A stretch of 64,000 nucleotides of DNA from Phaeosaccion multiseriatum (Eukaryota; Ochrophyta, other classes): assembly GCA_965112735.1 (NCBI GenBank), contig OZ218964.1, positions 2,418,001 to 2,482,000 of the forward strand, written 5' to 3'. Numbering within the stretch: position 1 is the stretch's first letter; each line of letters opens with the position of its first letter. Made by a program: the position numbers and the translations under genes. Positions 22,163-64,000 of the stretch are shown here, piece after piece. The notes below the pieces were generated by a model, which searched no databases, was not told where the DNA came from, and saw nothing but the letters and a program-made list of their open reading frames with translations.

Positions 22163-24041
22163 TCAGCAGCCAAACTCGTCGGACTTGTCCAGGATGTAAT
22201 CGTACCAGCGCAGAAAGTGGAGGTTCCACGAGTCAAATCCCGGCTGGTGCCAGTGCCAGGAGCTTTTTGGGGGGATGTGGTGGTCCAGGCAGTCGCCCGT
22301 CGCGTCCTTGTACACAAAGTTGTACTCCGCTTGCTCCACGGAGTCGTCGTAGTGGCACAGGAGGTACGTCTCGTTCTGCGCGAGGAGCTCCGGCTCAGCG
22401 GGCTGCAGATTGCGCACAATGTCCTGCTTGAAGCGGTACAAGTTCACCAAGCTCCACCACCACGCCTTGCTGCGGTGCACCGCTCCGGTGTAAAAGTGCA
22501 TGACTCTGCTAGGGCCGTGCGCGGTGCGTTGTGGGTGGGTGCGTCGCAAGTAGCGGGGGTGGAGAGAGAGGGTTGGCCCTTCGACAAGTGCACAGAGGAC
22601 GCACTCTGCTGGCGGATGACAGGTGCGTAAAAGTGACGCGACTGCTGCCTCACTGAAGATAGCCTGCCTGCCTGCCCCCCTCGCCTCACACACTCACGCA
22701 CGTACCGGTCTCCCTCGTGCACGTCGGGCGCACTGCCGGTCTTGAAGGCCTTGGCCGAGCCGTACGTCGTGACCCTGACCTTTACGTCCTTGTAATTTTC
22801 CTTGATGTCGACGTATGACATCTGGGCCATTGCCCCGCCCAGGGAGTGTCCTGATGGGGAGGAAGGTGGAGAGGAAGAGGCAGAGGCAGAGGCAGGGGCA
22901 GAAGGGGCGCGCATGATGAGGGAGAGGACGGACGGCCCCAGCCAGCCAGGAGTCGAGTATTCCTTCTGCCCCTCACGCTCACTCGCTCACACACCGATGA
23001 TGTGGATGCCCTTCAGCCCCGCCGCGAGGCCCGAGGACACCGTCTCATTCACGAGACACCCCACAGCCCGCAGCGCCTCCATGGCCAAGGCGCCGATGCC
23101 CATGTACTCCTCATGAAAGCCCTGCAGCACTTCGTACTTGTCCAGCCAAGGCTCGTAGTCGCTACTGCCGAGCACGAGCTGGAGGAGGGGGGGTCGGTGA
23201 GGGTATGGCCGGTGTTTATGGTCACATTCCACACCAAAAAATGGGCGGGCTAGACAAAAATGCCCTGCCGAAACAGATAGCGCCTACCACTGACAGGCGG
23301 CAGGCATGCCCCTCTTCGCTCCAGCGACCCCTCCCTCGTCCTCGACCCAATTCTCAACGTACCGTCACCCAGTCAGAGACGTCGTCAACGCCGTGGAAAG
23401 CGACATGGCAAAATCGTCCATCCTCCCCGTCAAGATTGTTGCCTGTCTCTCCATCCTTGCACACCAGCACTCTGTCCTCGCCGGCGAACGTCCCATTGGA
23501 GCTCAGGGAGCGGGTGATGCACTTGCGACCGTCGTCCGTCAGGCTCACGTTGTCGCTGGACTTGGGAATGATGTAGGGCATCTCGCATGTCTCGTTCCTC
23601 GTGGGGGTGATTCTGGCGTACGCGTCGGCGCTCATCCGCATCCACTTCCTGCGGCAGGTGAGCCAGGATGAGCAAAGAACAAGAAGGGAAGGAGAGAAGC
23701 AACAATAACACCAAGCGAAGCAAGCGCATTTGTTGGCCTGGCTGTGCGTAGTATCTTCAAAGTGGCCGGCGTGCCCGGCCGGCCGCTCACCTCACTCACC
23801 GCTGAGAGCAGGTGTCAATGTCCCCGCAGCAGCCCGTCATAAACGGAGGGCAGCTATTCATGCTTCCGTTGGTGTAGACGGGGTTGTCATCATCCCAGGG
23901 CAAAAGGAGGCGTCTGTGCTTTTCATCAACAGGATGACGCTCAATGTCAGCAGCAGCAGACACGCCGTCCGCTGCGTGAGCCACAGCAAGTACTCCTGCG
24001 ATGACCCCCCCCGCGATGATGAGCCGCAGCTTGGGGCACAT
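22163..24041 (-). CDS. Secreted class-3 (fungal-type) lipase
   Basis: Five exons: 23,800-24,041; 23,363-23,648; 22,995-23,178; 22,706-22,850; 22,163-22,508. All four introns are GT-AG and phases agree; total 400 aa. The N-terminus (MCPKLRLIIAGGVIAGVLAV) is a signal peptide or anchor. Cys-rich sequence follows. Around residues 165-177, RFCHVAFHGVDDVSDWVT resembles the oxyanion region of class-3 lipases. Two exons join to create IHIIGHSLGGAMAQ, the GxSxG nucleophile elbow; the intron splits the first Gly. TTYGSAKAF follows, where the family has its YGSPRVGN-like strand. A candidate catalytic His is in DCLDHHIPP near the C-terminus. The catalytic Asp is not obvious in VMHFYTGAVH, where families usually have a D.VP. 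Likely acts on acylglycerols in the secretory pathway or outside the cell. Substrate unknown. Confidence 0.85.
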
Positions 24042-24274
24042 CTTCTTGCAAGTGAATGTGAAATGAAAGAGAAAGAGGAACAAGTTGGAACAAATTCTCT
24101 CAACTTCGCTCTCTCCAACTTCCCTTTCGATCTCCAACTGTGCAATGTTCTTCTTTTTTCCGAGCGTTCCCCGATTGTTCCCCAGTAAACCCACCACACT
24201 TTCTTCTTGTTTCGTTGAAAGGGGGGTTGGGGGGGCGAGGACGGCTTGTCTGAGACCTTCTCCTGCGAGAGAGT
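24042..24274. promoter_or_regulatory. Divergent intergenic region, lipase / Kre9-like gene
   Basis: A 233 bp interval between the lipase start and the first supported Met of the plus-strand gene. It may also hold an unseen signal-peptide exon of the plus gene, whose visible start lacks one; an in-frame TGA lies just upstream of 24,275. Promoter role inferred. Confidence 0.35.
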
Positions 24275-26870
24275 ATGGTTTCCATCCAGATGGACACTCC
24301 CGTAGGCCCCTTTGAGCCTGGGTCGACCATTCCACTCACCTGGTCCCAGACGGGAACAATCCGTGATTTCACATGTAGCGTGAACATATGGCAGTGCCAC
24401 GGCACTACTGCCAATACATGCACCGAGAACGACACGTGTGAGGAGATTGCACACTCCTTCTTTCCTAATGGGTTCTTGTGTCTCGGTCCAGAGCCTGGCG
24501 GTTCCTACGAGTGGGAAGCGCCATCGTCGGTCTCTGGCTTCATACACATTTGTGTAGCGGATCGGACGGAGAGCAGCGTGTTTGATTACAGTGGCAGCTT
24601 TGAAGTACGCTTGGCGACATTTGACATGGGCACCCCAGCAGGAGGAGTGCTTCAGGCCGGAGATGCCATATCTCTCACGTGGACGTCCTCTGGCGGCGGC
24701 GGCGGGTTGGTGACGCTGTCCTCGTGCGCCGAAATCAGACTGACGACATCTTGCACCGCGAATGAGTCCTGCACAACAATCGCCACGGGTGTGGCCGACG
24801 ACGGGTCATACAGCTGGACTCCTTTGGAGGGAGGAAGAGTGAGTATCTGCATCAGCTACATGGAGAGCAGTGGCTCTTTCGACTACAGTGATTCCTTCAG
24901 TATCAACGCTCCGCTTACACCTACGCCCACACCTACGCGTGAGTCTGCGGTGAGTAGAGGCGTCTGGCGGTTAGTGGGGAACGTGGCGATTTCAACATTG
25001 CACAGCCAGGATGAACTTCTCTTTTTCTGTTTCTCAGCAGTGCTCCGCGACTTTTTTGTGCGCTTCTCTGGCTCGCTCCGTGCTGTGTTTGCTCACTCTT
25101 TCTCTTCCTCCCCTCTCCTATGTGTGCTGTCACACCCCCCTGCAGGCACCCCGAACGGCGCCACCTACAGCTCCGCCGTCGCATACGCCCACCACAGTTC
25201 CGCCGTCGCCCCCGGGTACAGTTCCGACTGAGCCATCAAGGACTGGTCCGAAAGAGTCGGGGCTTGCATTGCCGTTATCTCTATTGGCCTTATGGTTCTT
25301 CTTCTTTATTGCTTTGAAGTACTGCGGCGCTCCGCCACATTGTCAAAATGCGAAAGAGCGTAAGTCGGCGCAGGCCTATGAAGAAAACGACACCTTGACG
25401 ACGTCGGAGCAGGCCAATGTAGAAAACGCCACCTCGACGAACAACACCAACGAAGAAGAAGAGAAGACGGAATGGCCACCAACACGAGCACCCACTAACG
25501 GCTCCTCTGTCGGTCACATGAGCCAAGGCAGCAGCAGCCCAGTGCGGTCTCGAGCCGGCCCCCCTTCGAACAAGCAGCCCTCCCCAGGTACTTGAGAACA
25601 CGGGCCTTTTTATCTGGGTCTAACCAGCCAAGACTAGTTCGTACTTTTAGTATCAGAGGCAGGAATGGAGGGAAACGAGAGTGAGCTACTACTTCCCTCC
25701 CCCCCCCGCCTATGCCCTTTGGCTACCTTTACTTGTCATGTACCTTCTCCACACCGTCCCGGCAGGAGAGAATCAGGCAGCCCACCCTTGCGTTCGTCTG
25801 GTATTTTTGATTTTGATATGGGCTGTGCTTGTCGCGATGACAGTTTTCAGCTTCATTGCGGCGAAGGGCTCCACGCCTGAGGTGGTCTTGGCGGTATTAT
25901 GTAAGTGCAGTCGCTGTTTGAGCCCACCTGTCTTGGTTGCTACTGCTGCTGCTGCTGCTGTGATCAGACTGGACTGGCTGGTGGGTTGGCTGGTGCAGTC
26001 GTCATTTGCGCGCCAGCCACTGCTTTTTCCATATCGTAGGACACATTATTTTCACCTCTCAAAATGAGGCAGTCGTCTCCGGTCTCCTGTTGAGGGGATA
26101 CTTGTCGCTCGCGGGCTGGAGCTTGCGTTCTTGACTTCTTGCTTGGGTGTGGCTGCAGCCAAGTGCATATTTTGACGTTTCCTTCCGATTGGCTATGTGT
26201 TGTTTTGGCGCCCCCTGGTACCGCCACAGCCATTGTATTGCACCTGGTCTACGGCGTACAGTACTACTGGAACCTAGTGTCGCGTATCCGGGAGCTGTGT
26301 GCCGAAACAGAGAAAGATTGCGGTCATTTACTGTCCCGCTTCAACAATGCCCTGCGAGGAAGCGTCGAAAGGCCCGCTTGGATTGATGCAAATGAAACTG
26401 CCGGGCGAGAGTACGAAGCCTTGAAAGGTAAAGTGACCGAGGCTCGAGACGATATCATGAAAGCTGCCAATCAGATGCAAAGCGATGCGCAATCTTACAT
26501 GGAGGCGACCGCTAGCTGCTCCACTCGATTCAATATCTCTGTGCCGCGGAAGTCTAAAGGGATTGTCCAAAGCATCCAAGAATTTCGTGACAACTTGCAA
26601 GGTCTTCAGGGAAGCCTGGAAGTGGCTAGCGGTCATTTGCGCAAGTGGTGGGACACGGCAACGAGCGTGAGGGTCAAGGAGAACGTTGATGAACTCGACG
26701 AGTGCAAAACGGAGCTGTCTGGAGTACAAAACGACCTAGAGAATCTAAAGAGTACGGAGCTGTCTAGAGTACAAAAGGACCTAGAGAATCTAAAGAGTAC
26801 GCAGGATGCCATGAAAAGGGCGACGGACGGGCGTGGTGTGAGGGGCTGGTGGGCGTGGTACTGGTCATGA
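24275..26870 (+). CDS. Kre9/KNH-like membrane protein joined to coiled-coil membrane part
   Basis: Exons: 24,275-24,949; 25,146-25,587; 25,651-25,680; 25,766-25,900; 26,230-26,870. All junctions are GT-AG and in phase, giving 640 aa. Residues about 1-215 form two beta-sandwich repeats like the Kre9/KNH wall-glucan domain (TPVGPFEPGSTIPLTWS; later GVLQAGDAISLTW), each ending near (Y/F)DYS.SF. A Thr/Pro-rich stalk and a membrane segment (LPLSLLALWFFFFIALKYC) follow, then an acidic Asn/Thr linker. After it come two more membrane segments (RLVFLILIWAVLVAMTVFSF; VVLAVLSIVLHLVYGVQYYW) and a coiled coil with a near-repeat (LSGVQNDLENLKS / LSRVQKDLENLKS). Alternative: two genes, the first ending at TGA 25,595 (374 aa), the second starting at ATG 25,665 (263 aa). 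The 63-bp intron decides this. AATAAA is at 26,896. Confidence 0.6.
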
Positions 26871-26895
26871 TGCAATATCAGTTGTAAGATAACCA

Positions 26896-26901
26896 AATAA
26901 A
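26896..26901 (+). terminator. Polyadenylation signal AATAAA
   Basis: A canonical hexamer 26 bp after the stop of the coiled-coil membrane gene and before the convergent end of the ROCO gene. Confidence 0.6.
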
Positions 26902-27008
26902 GGAAATAGATGGGAAAGCGAGTGCAAGCAATGCGAAAACCCACGTGTACATTAGTTTAAACAGGGCCCTCCTGCTCCTCCTCCCCTCAGTGCGTCTTCA
27001 AAGCTCTC

Positions 27009-47665
<20,657 letters not shown>

Positions 47666-48428
47666 CGTGCGGTGCGGTTACTCAGAGGGAACTCTGACTC
47701 TCTCGCTCGAGAGCAGAGCGTCTACAGAGGTGAACAAAATGGGTCTACAGAGGTGAAGAGAGAAGCTTTCACGTGCAACTCTCAACTCTCGCTCCTTCAA
47801 TTACAACAACGATTGTGATTGATCCTTTGACCTGTTTCCCTCCCCTGACTACGAGAGCGCTAGCCTGATATGATCGACTGTGACGCCATGAGATGTCCCA
47901 CCCTCTGATCCTGACCCCTCCGGCCCAAGGACGCCCAAGGGAGGCCGGGGCACTGTCAAGGACTGGAGGCATCTGCCTCCCCTCCGGCCCTCGCACCCCC
48001 CTCCTCCCTCCCAGCGGTAGACTCTCATGTCCTGCCGCGCTGCTACTGCTGCTGCTGCTGCCACGCCCGAGCATGCCACCCAGCTTGCCAGCTTACATCG
48101 CACGCCCAGATGCAGACAGCAGATGCAGTCAGCAGATTCAGTCAGTTTTATGTAGTCAGTCGGTGATGCAGTGCCCATCAGAAGGAAAGGCCCGTGGTAC
48201 AAGTCCAGCGCGTCGTCGCATCATGCGGGAGCTTGCCGGCCCCAGCGGGGACTGGCCCAGCGGGAGGGGGTGGGGGGGGGTATTCCGCCGGTCCTACAAG
48301 AGCCCCACAAGAAGAAGGACTTGAAGCTGTTACCCCCCACGCTCCATCCCGTCCAGTGCCATCCAGTCAAAGTCAGCCAACAGTACGCCTCCGCCTCCTC
48401 CTCGCTCTCATGCAGCACACTCGCTCGT
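47666..48428. other. Intergenic region upstream of the ROCO gene
   Basis: No gene supported. The region separates the ROCO start codon from the end of the next minus-strand gene. It would hold the ROCO promoter and the 3' UTR of the ankyrin-like gene. It contains GCT/GCC triplet runs near 48,040 and short direct repeats of GCAGTCAGCAG-like sequence near 48,115-48,145. Confidence 0.6.
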
Positions 48429-49655
48429 TCAGCATTGGCAGTCGCACGGGTGTCCATTGGCATGCACCCATTGCTTAATCTCCTCGAAAGTGTCCGGGTT
48501 GATGGTGAAGGGCAGGCCGTACAGAGGCCGGTCCCGGAGCACTTGGGGACAAGCCTGCTCGTTCCAAGGGCAATCCACCCCCTCCGACCGCAGCATGTCG
48601 AGGGTGGCCAGACTCTTGCCGCTAAAGACCGCGGCCCTACAGAGGCTTTCGTCCCACTTACACAGGCTGTGTGCATTCCCATGCAGCCAGCGCAGCACCT
48701 CGACATTTCCCTCCTCTGCCGCGCACTCTGCCCCGTTTCTCCAGCGGCTGTTGGCCTCCGCGGCCTGCAGCTTGGCCCGCACCTTGGGATGCTTCATGAG
48801 CCACTCGATCACGACCACCCGGCCGGCCCGAACCGCACCGTTCCACACGTCGTTGGAGAGAGGCGCGTCGGTCTCGTCCGAGAGCAGCCACTCCAGCAAA
48901 GGAATGTCCCCCCGCGTGGCGGCATGCGCGCACACTTCCCAGTCCCACTTGCACTTTTCCTTGAGTGGCACGGACTCCGACCGCAGCCACCTGAGGATGC
49001 TCGACGCGTGCTTGGCATTAGAGGCGGCCAAGGCCGCAAGGCAGCGCGTGTCCACGTCCCACGGGCAGCCCATGTGAAGCAGTGCCTTGCAAATGCTCAC
49101 GTCCTCGTAATGAACTGCGGCGTTGAACGTGTGCTCCGTGAGCTTGTATCCGTGACGCCTCGCCCAGTAGATCCTCTCGATGGAGGACACCACGCTACGG
49201 TCTGAGGTGACTGCCGGATGGGCCACGATGAAATGGCTCCTCCACGCCTTGCTCACGGTCGACACAAAGGCGTACTCGCCCCCCCCAACAAGCCCCATAA
49301 TCTTTTCATGAAGAACCTTGGTTTCCAGCACGTCCCTACTACTGCTCCTGCTGCTGCGGGTGGTGGTGGTGGTGCTGCTGTTCTGCGAACTGAAGCGAGG
49401 CGGGGGGGGGTCCATCCTCTGGAGCAGCAGCAGCTCCTTCTCCCTTTCTTGTGCTTCCTTCTCCAAGAGCCTAGCCTTTTCCTCCTGTACTGCCCGGAGG
49501 TGACTCAGCAGCTCTCTCCTCGCCTCAGGAGTTGCTGCCGCTGCCCCTCCTCCTCCTGCTCCTGCTCCTTCCCCGGACAGACATAGCCCCAGGTAGACAC
49601 TCTGCCCGGACAGAGCCCCCTTGATTGCCGCCTCTTCTCTCTTCAATTCGTCCAT
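48429..49655 (-). CDS. Intronless ankyrin-like protein, second family, member 1
   Basis: Single exon, 408 aa, from MDELKREEAAIKGALSG to the Cys-rich end HPCDCQC. The N-terminus (AALKGALSG-like, then YLGLCLSG) and a coiled stretch (LRAVQEEKARLLEKEA) match member 2. Residues about 110-145 (LHEKIMGLVGGGEYAFVSTV) resemble an F-box-like helix pair followed by SKAWR. The rest consists of divergent ankyrin-like repeats with a hallmark Trp/Cys spacing (MGCPWDVD; ILRWLRSESV; LLEWLLSDET; VIEWLMKHPKVRAKLQAAE; VLRWLHGNAH; EGVDCPWNEQACP). Such WL/GCPW repeats are known from algal and large-virus ankyrin proteins. The frame extends upstream to 49,880, but the Met at 49,655 aligns with member 2. Role: likely protein recognition, possibly ubiquitin-ligase substrate adaptor if the F-box-like call is right. 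Confidence 0.85.
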   Translation of the reverse strand: MDELKREEAAIKGALSGQSVYLGLCLSGEGAGAGGGGAAAATPEARRELLSHLRAVQEEKARLLEKEAQEREKELLLLQRMDPPPPRFSSQNSSTTTTTRSSRSSSRDVLETKVLHEKIMGLVGGGEYAFVSTVSKAWRSHFIVAHPAVTSDRSVVSSIERIYWARRHGYKLTEHTFNAAVHYEDVSICKALLHMGCPWDVDTRCLAALAASNAKHASSILRWLRSESVPLKEKCKWDWEVCAHAATRGDIPLLEWLLSDETDAPLSNDVWNGAVRAGRVVVIEWLMKHPKVRAKLQAAEANSRWRNGAECAAEEGNVEVLRWLHGNAHSLCKWDESLCRAAVFSGKSLATLDMLRSEGVDCPWNEQACPQVLRDRPLYGLPFTINPDTFEEIKQWVHANGHPCDCQC

Positions 49656-49803
49656 TGTTTTCTCTCCGAGTAGCAGGACACACCTCTCAAGGAAGCATGG
49701 CGATGGCACCAAATGACGACCCCCTTTCTTTTTCCTGAGGAGGAGGAGGAGGAGGAGGCAGTAAGAGAGAGAGTGTATTATCGTACTAGTATTTTCCTTC
49801 ATC
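49656..49803. promoter_or_regulatory. Head-to-head promoter of the ankyrin-like pair
   Basis: A 148 bp interval between two start codons on opposite strands. Contains a GGA triplet run and TTTCTTTTTCC near 49,728-49,762. Promoter activity is inferred. Confidence 0.5.
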
Positions 49804-51045
49804 ATGGAAGACCTGATGCAGGCGCGAGGGGAGCTTGTGCAGCTGCAGAAGGAGTTGATGGAAGAGGAGAGGGAGGTCAAGAGGGCCCTGAGTGGGAAGG
49901 GCGCCTACTTGGGAATCCAGGCGGGCCTTGAGGATGGAGAGGCGAGGGGAGAGCTACTGACTCACCTCCATTTGCTGAGGGAGGAGAAGGCGAGACTCCT
50001 AGAGAAGGACCTCCTCCTGCTGCGTCTGCAGCTGCGAAGGGAAGAGAAGACGACGGCGTCAACGGAGGGAGCAGAACTGCGTGAAGTTCCTACTACCCCC
50101 CCCCCCTTTTCTTCCTTCGCCTCCTGTACCGCGGCTTTGGCGATCGTTGACGTGTACGACACAATCATGTGCTTCGTAGGCGAGGAGGAGTACATCTTCC
50201 TCGCGTCGGTGAGCAAGCGATGGAGAGACGCGGCCACTGTCCAGCACCTGGCCCTCACCTCCCACCGGAGTGCCGTGGCGTCTGTGGAGCGTCTGTACTG
50301 GGCCAAGCGCAGCGGCTACGTGCTCAACGGGGAGAGCTTCAAGGCGGCTGCGCGGTACGGAGACGTACGCATGTGCAAGGCCTTGTACAACTTGGGTTGT
50401 CCGTGGTACGTGCGGCAGTGCAAACAGGCGGTCCGCAACAAGCACCACGGCGTGGCCGTCCTGCAGTGGCTGCGATCCGTCGATCTGCCCCACAAGCACC
50501 AATGCCCCTGGGGCGACGAAGTGGATATGGAGGCTTTGGGGGAGGAGGAGGGGGGGATTGACAAGCTCAGGTGGCTGCTGTCGGACGAAGGAGGCTTTCC
50601 CTTCACCGATTACCTTTGGACGTATGCCCTGTACATCGCAAACATCCCCGTGCTCGAGTTTCTGCTCGCCCACCCCAAGGTCAGGGCCAAGCTGGAAGAG
50701 GCCGAGGTGGGCAGCAAGTGGAGGAACGGGCCCGTGTCTGCCATTCAAGGCTGGCGCCCTCTACCTATCCTCAAGTGGCTCCACGCCAACGCCAGGCAGC
50801 TGTGCGACTGGGACGCGAGGGCATGCGCCTGTGCTGTGGGGTACGAGCAGAGCCTGTCGTCTCTCAAGTGGCTCCGTTCGGAGGAGGTCAACTGTCCGTG
50901 GGACGAAACAGCCTGCCCGGAAGTGTACGGGACATTGCCTGTGGCTGGGGAGACTAGGCACTGGTCGTGGCGGAAGCCTGCGAAGATGCAGGTCATCAAG
51001 CAGTGGGTGCACGACAACGGACACCCGTGCAGCTGCCAGGACTGA
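49804..51045 (+). CDS. Intronless ankyrin-like protein, second family, member 2
   Basis: Single exon, 413 aa, MEDLMQARGELVQLQKELME to NGHPCSCQD. A charged coil occupies about residues 1-80 and includes VKRALSGKGAYLG, conserved in all three members. Residues about 118-140 (DTIMCFVGEEEYIFLASVSK) plus RWRDAA form the F-box-like segment. About eight divergent ankyrin-like units follow, with NLGCPWYV, VLQWLRSVDLP, KLRWLLSDEGG, VLEFLLAHPKVRAKLEEAE, ILKWLHANARQL, LKWLRSEEVNCPWDETACP and VIKQWVHDNGHPC. It is the divergent partner of member 1 and roughly 50% similar by eye over the length. Lack of introns in a very intron-rich region suggests spread by retroposition or transfer. Confidence 0.9.
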   Translation: MEDLMQARGELVQLQKELMEEEREVKRALSGKGAYLGIQAGLEDGEARGELLTHLHLLREEKARLLEKDLLLLRLQLRREEKTTASTEGAELREVPTTPPPFSSFASCTAALAIVDVYDTIMCFVGEEEYIFLASVSKRWRDAATVQHLALTSHRSAVASVERLYWAKRSGYVLNGESFKAAARYGDVRMCKALYNLGCPWYVRQCKQAVRNKHHGVAVLQWLRSVDLPHKHQCPWGDEVDMEALGEEEGGIDKLRWLLSDEGGFPFTDYLWTYALYIANIPVLEFLLAHPKVRAKLEEAEVGSKWRNGPVSAIQGWRPLPILKWLHANARQLCDWDARACACAVGYEQSLSSLKWLRSEEVNCPWDETACPEVYGTLPVAGETRHWSWRKPAKMQVIKQWVHDNGHPCSCQD

Positions 51046-51424
51046 GTCGCTTACTGACTCACTGACTTGGTCGTGGGACGAGCATGAGCGTGTGTGCGTG
51101 TGTGTGTGCCGAGAGGAGAGGGCCCCATACTGGGCGAGCGGCAGGGCCATACTGCTTGCTGTAAGAGCAGCGCGTCTCTGCCTATCCAACCACTTGTTTG
51201 TTGAAGGTGGCACAAAGCGCTTGTATGTTAAAGCGTGGCACAAAGCGAGGGACGACGACGATGCATGTACCTACTTCCCTACTGTCATTTTAACTTCCAA
51301 TGCGATAATGTAAGCCGGAACGAACGAACGACCGACCGAACGCACATCCCTATCTCTAGCTGCCTTGTTGCGCCACGCACCGCACCGCCTCTCGTGTCGT
51401 CTGTTGACTTACTGCTCAGCCTGC

Positions 51425-51462
<38 letters not shown>

Positions 51463-52045
51463 CTTGACTACTCGCTCCTCCTCGACTTAGTGACTTACTC
51501 GGCCAACCCTACCTCCGCTTCCTTCACCCCTCCCTTATCTCTACTTTTACTTGTACACATACTTCATCTATATCCTACAACCTTTGCGTTCGTCTTCTCC
51601 ATTCATTCATCTTGTTCTGCCAGTCAATCGATTCGACTCTTCCGCACCTCCCTCGACCGCCCTCCCCCCCCACCCCACCCCTCCCTTCCCTCGACACTAA
51701 TATCTGTAACTCCTCACTTACACCCTCGCTGCCGCCGCTTGCCCGCTTCCTCAACCTCAGGCTCTCCCTCTCTCTCTCTCCTCCCTCTCTCCCTCCTTCG
51801 CCGCCAAGATCATTCATGTGCTCAACAGCAACAGCCGAGCCGAGCCACGAAGCCAACCCGTAACCTTCCGATGTGGCTGTCTGTGGGCCGTCCAGTTCCA
51901 CCGACCTCGAGCTACTGCCTCCTCCACGCTGTCACTGCTGCGGCCGCCTATATGCATATGCCTGCAGAGGGTGGGGAGTGACTGACTGACTGACTGACTG
52001 ACTGGCTGACTGTTCCTTGCCTGGCCTGATCTGGCTGGGGGCTGA
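51046..52045. other. Convergent intergenic region
   Basis: No gene supported. It lies between the stop codons of the plus ankyrin-like gene and the minus Tudor-like gene. It contains a CA run at 51,428-51,460, pyrimidine-rich stretches at 51,600-51,790 and CTGA repeats at 51,978-52,005. It probably holds both 3' UTRs. Confidence 0.6.
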
Positions 52046-63523
<11,478 letters not shown>

Positions 63524-63875
63524 AGCTGTATGTGCCGAATATTTACCCTAGAATTTCTTGTCCTCTTGCTGCTACTATGTCGCCTTGAAAGAGCAAACAA
63601 CTATGGCCGTCTCTTTTTTCGGCGCAAAGTGATTCCAAAAATTGCGCCTTGGTGCTTTGAAACGTCCACTGACTTACTCCCTGCTTACGACAGGGCCGCC
63701 GCAAAACCGGGCAAGGGTGATTTTGATCATCTGAGTTCGAGGGGTGTGAAAGGGATCTGCAGCGGCCCATCGCCAGAAGCCGCACCAAGAAGCACCGCAT
63801 CCCCCGCGACACGACGAAGAAAGGTGGTGGGTTGGAGAGAGGAGTGCACCTCCAGGGAACAGCAGGACTGCAGGA
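63524..63875. promoter_or_regulatory. Divergent region between the Tudor-like gene and ankyrin-like member 3
   Basis: A 352 bp interval between opposite start codons. No further gene supported. Shared promoter function is inferred. Confidence 0.4.
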
Positions 63876-64000
63876 ATGGCGGACATAATGTCGCCCATGC
63901 GCGGCGCCCCGGAACAAGTGGATGTGCTAGATAAGATACGTGGGATCGAGCTCAAGGAGGAGCAAATAGAGAGGGCCTTGGAGGGTAAGGGGAGCTACTT
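63876..64000 (+). CDS. Ankyrin-like protein, second family, member 3 (5' end only)
   Basis: The frame opens at ATG 63,876 and runs out of the window after 41 codons. It carries the family N-terminus: a charged helix (LKEEQIERALEGKGSYL) that aligns with VKRALSGKGAYLG of member 2 and IKGALSGQSVYLG of member 1. The rest of the protein is not visible. Confidence 0.75.
   Translation, partial: MADIMSPMRGAPEQVDVLDKIRGIELKEEQIERALEGKGSY

Noticed and set aside
48171-49205. 344-codon plus-strand frame
   Set aside because: It lies antisense to the ankyrin-like member 1, whose repeats and paralogy are clear.

Overview
The window is nuclear DNA of a GC-rich, intron-rich eukaryote, most likely a microalgal or related protist. 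Genes have many short exons with GT-AG introns, conserved intron phases and pyrimidine tracts before acceptors. Most introns are filled with simple repeats such as CCCT, TTCC, CA, AGAC and TCAC. Domain content (LRR-ROC-COR GTPase, Tudor-like repeats, several ankyrin families, class-3 lipase, Kre9-like domains) fits a stramenopile- or alveolate-type genome, but the species cannot be named from sequence alone. I see no rRNA, tRNA, CRISPR array or virus.

Layout. (1) 1-21,728 is a decaying tandem array of a divergent gene pair. Each unit has an ankyrin-repeat gene on the minus strand (ANK) and an unrecognised Ser/Arg-rich multi-exon gene on the plus strand (called X here). The two start about 137 bp apart. 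Parts of five units are present. ANK copies differ by whole ankyrin repeats (4, 11, 8 and 8) but keep the same first exon and C-terminus. X copies carry different frameshifts, stops, lost splice sites or deletions. In one unit a retroelement fragment sits in the shared promoter and X is almost gone. (2) 22,163-26,870 holds a five-exon secreted class-3 lipase (minus) and, divergently, a Kre9-like membrane gene that can be joined in frame to a coiled-coil membrane gene. (3) 27,009-47,665 (minus) is one 32-exon gene of about 2,680 codons. It encodes leucine-rich repeats, a ROC GTPase, COR, a very long low-complexity region, a possible PDZ-like segment and a C-terminal alpha/beta hydrolase of the DUF900 type. 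All 32 exons join in phase. (4) 48,429-51,045 is a head-to-head pair of intronless ankyrin-like genes of a second family. (5) 52,046-63,523 (minus) is a 23-exon gene of about 1,584 codons with an acidic/SR-rich start, a coiled coil and about ten Tudor-like repeats. (6) A third member of the second ankyrin family starts at 63,876 and leaves the window.

How things relate. Divergent starts recur at the ANK/X pairs, lipase/Kre9, the ankyrin pair, and the Tudor gene with the last ankyrin gene. Exon models were derived by hand from reading-frame continuity and splice consensus. They are strong where many phases agree (ROCO, Tudor, lipase, ANK) and weak at the 5' end of X. Domain names rest on motif recognition, not on database searches.
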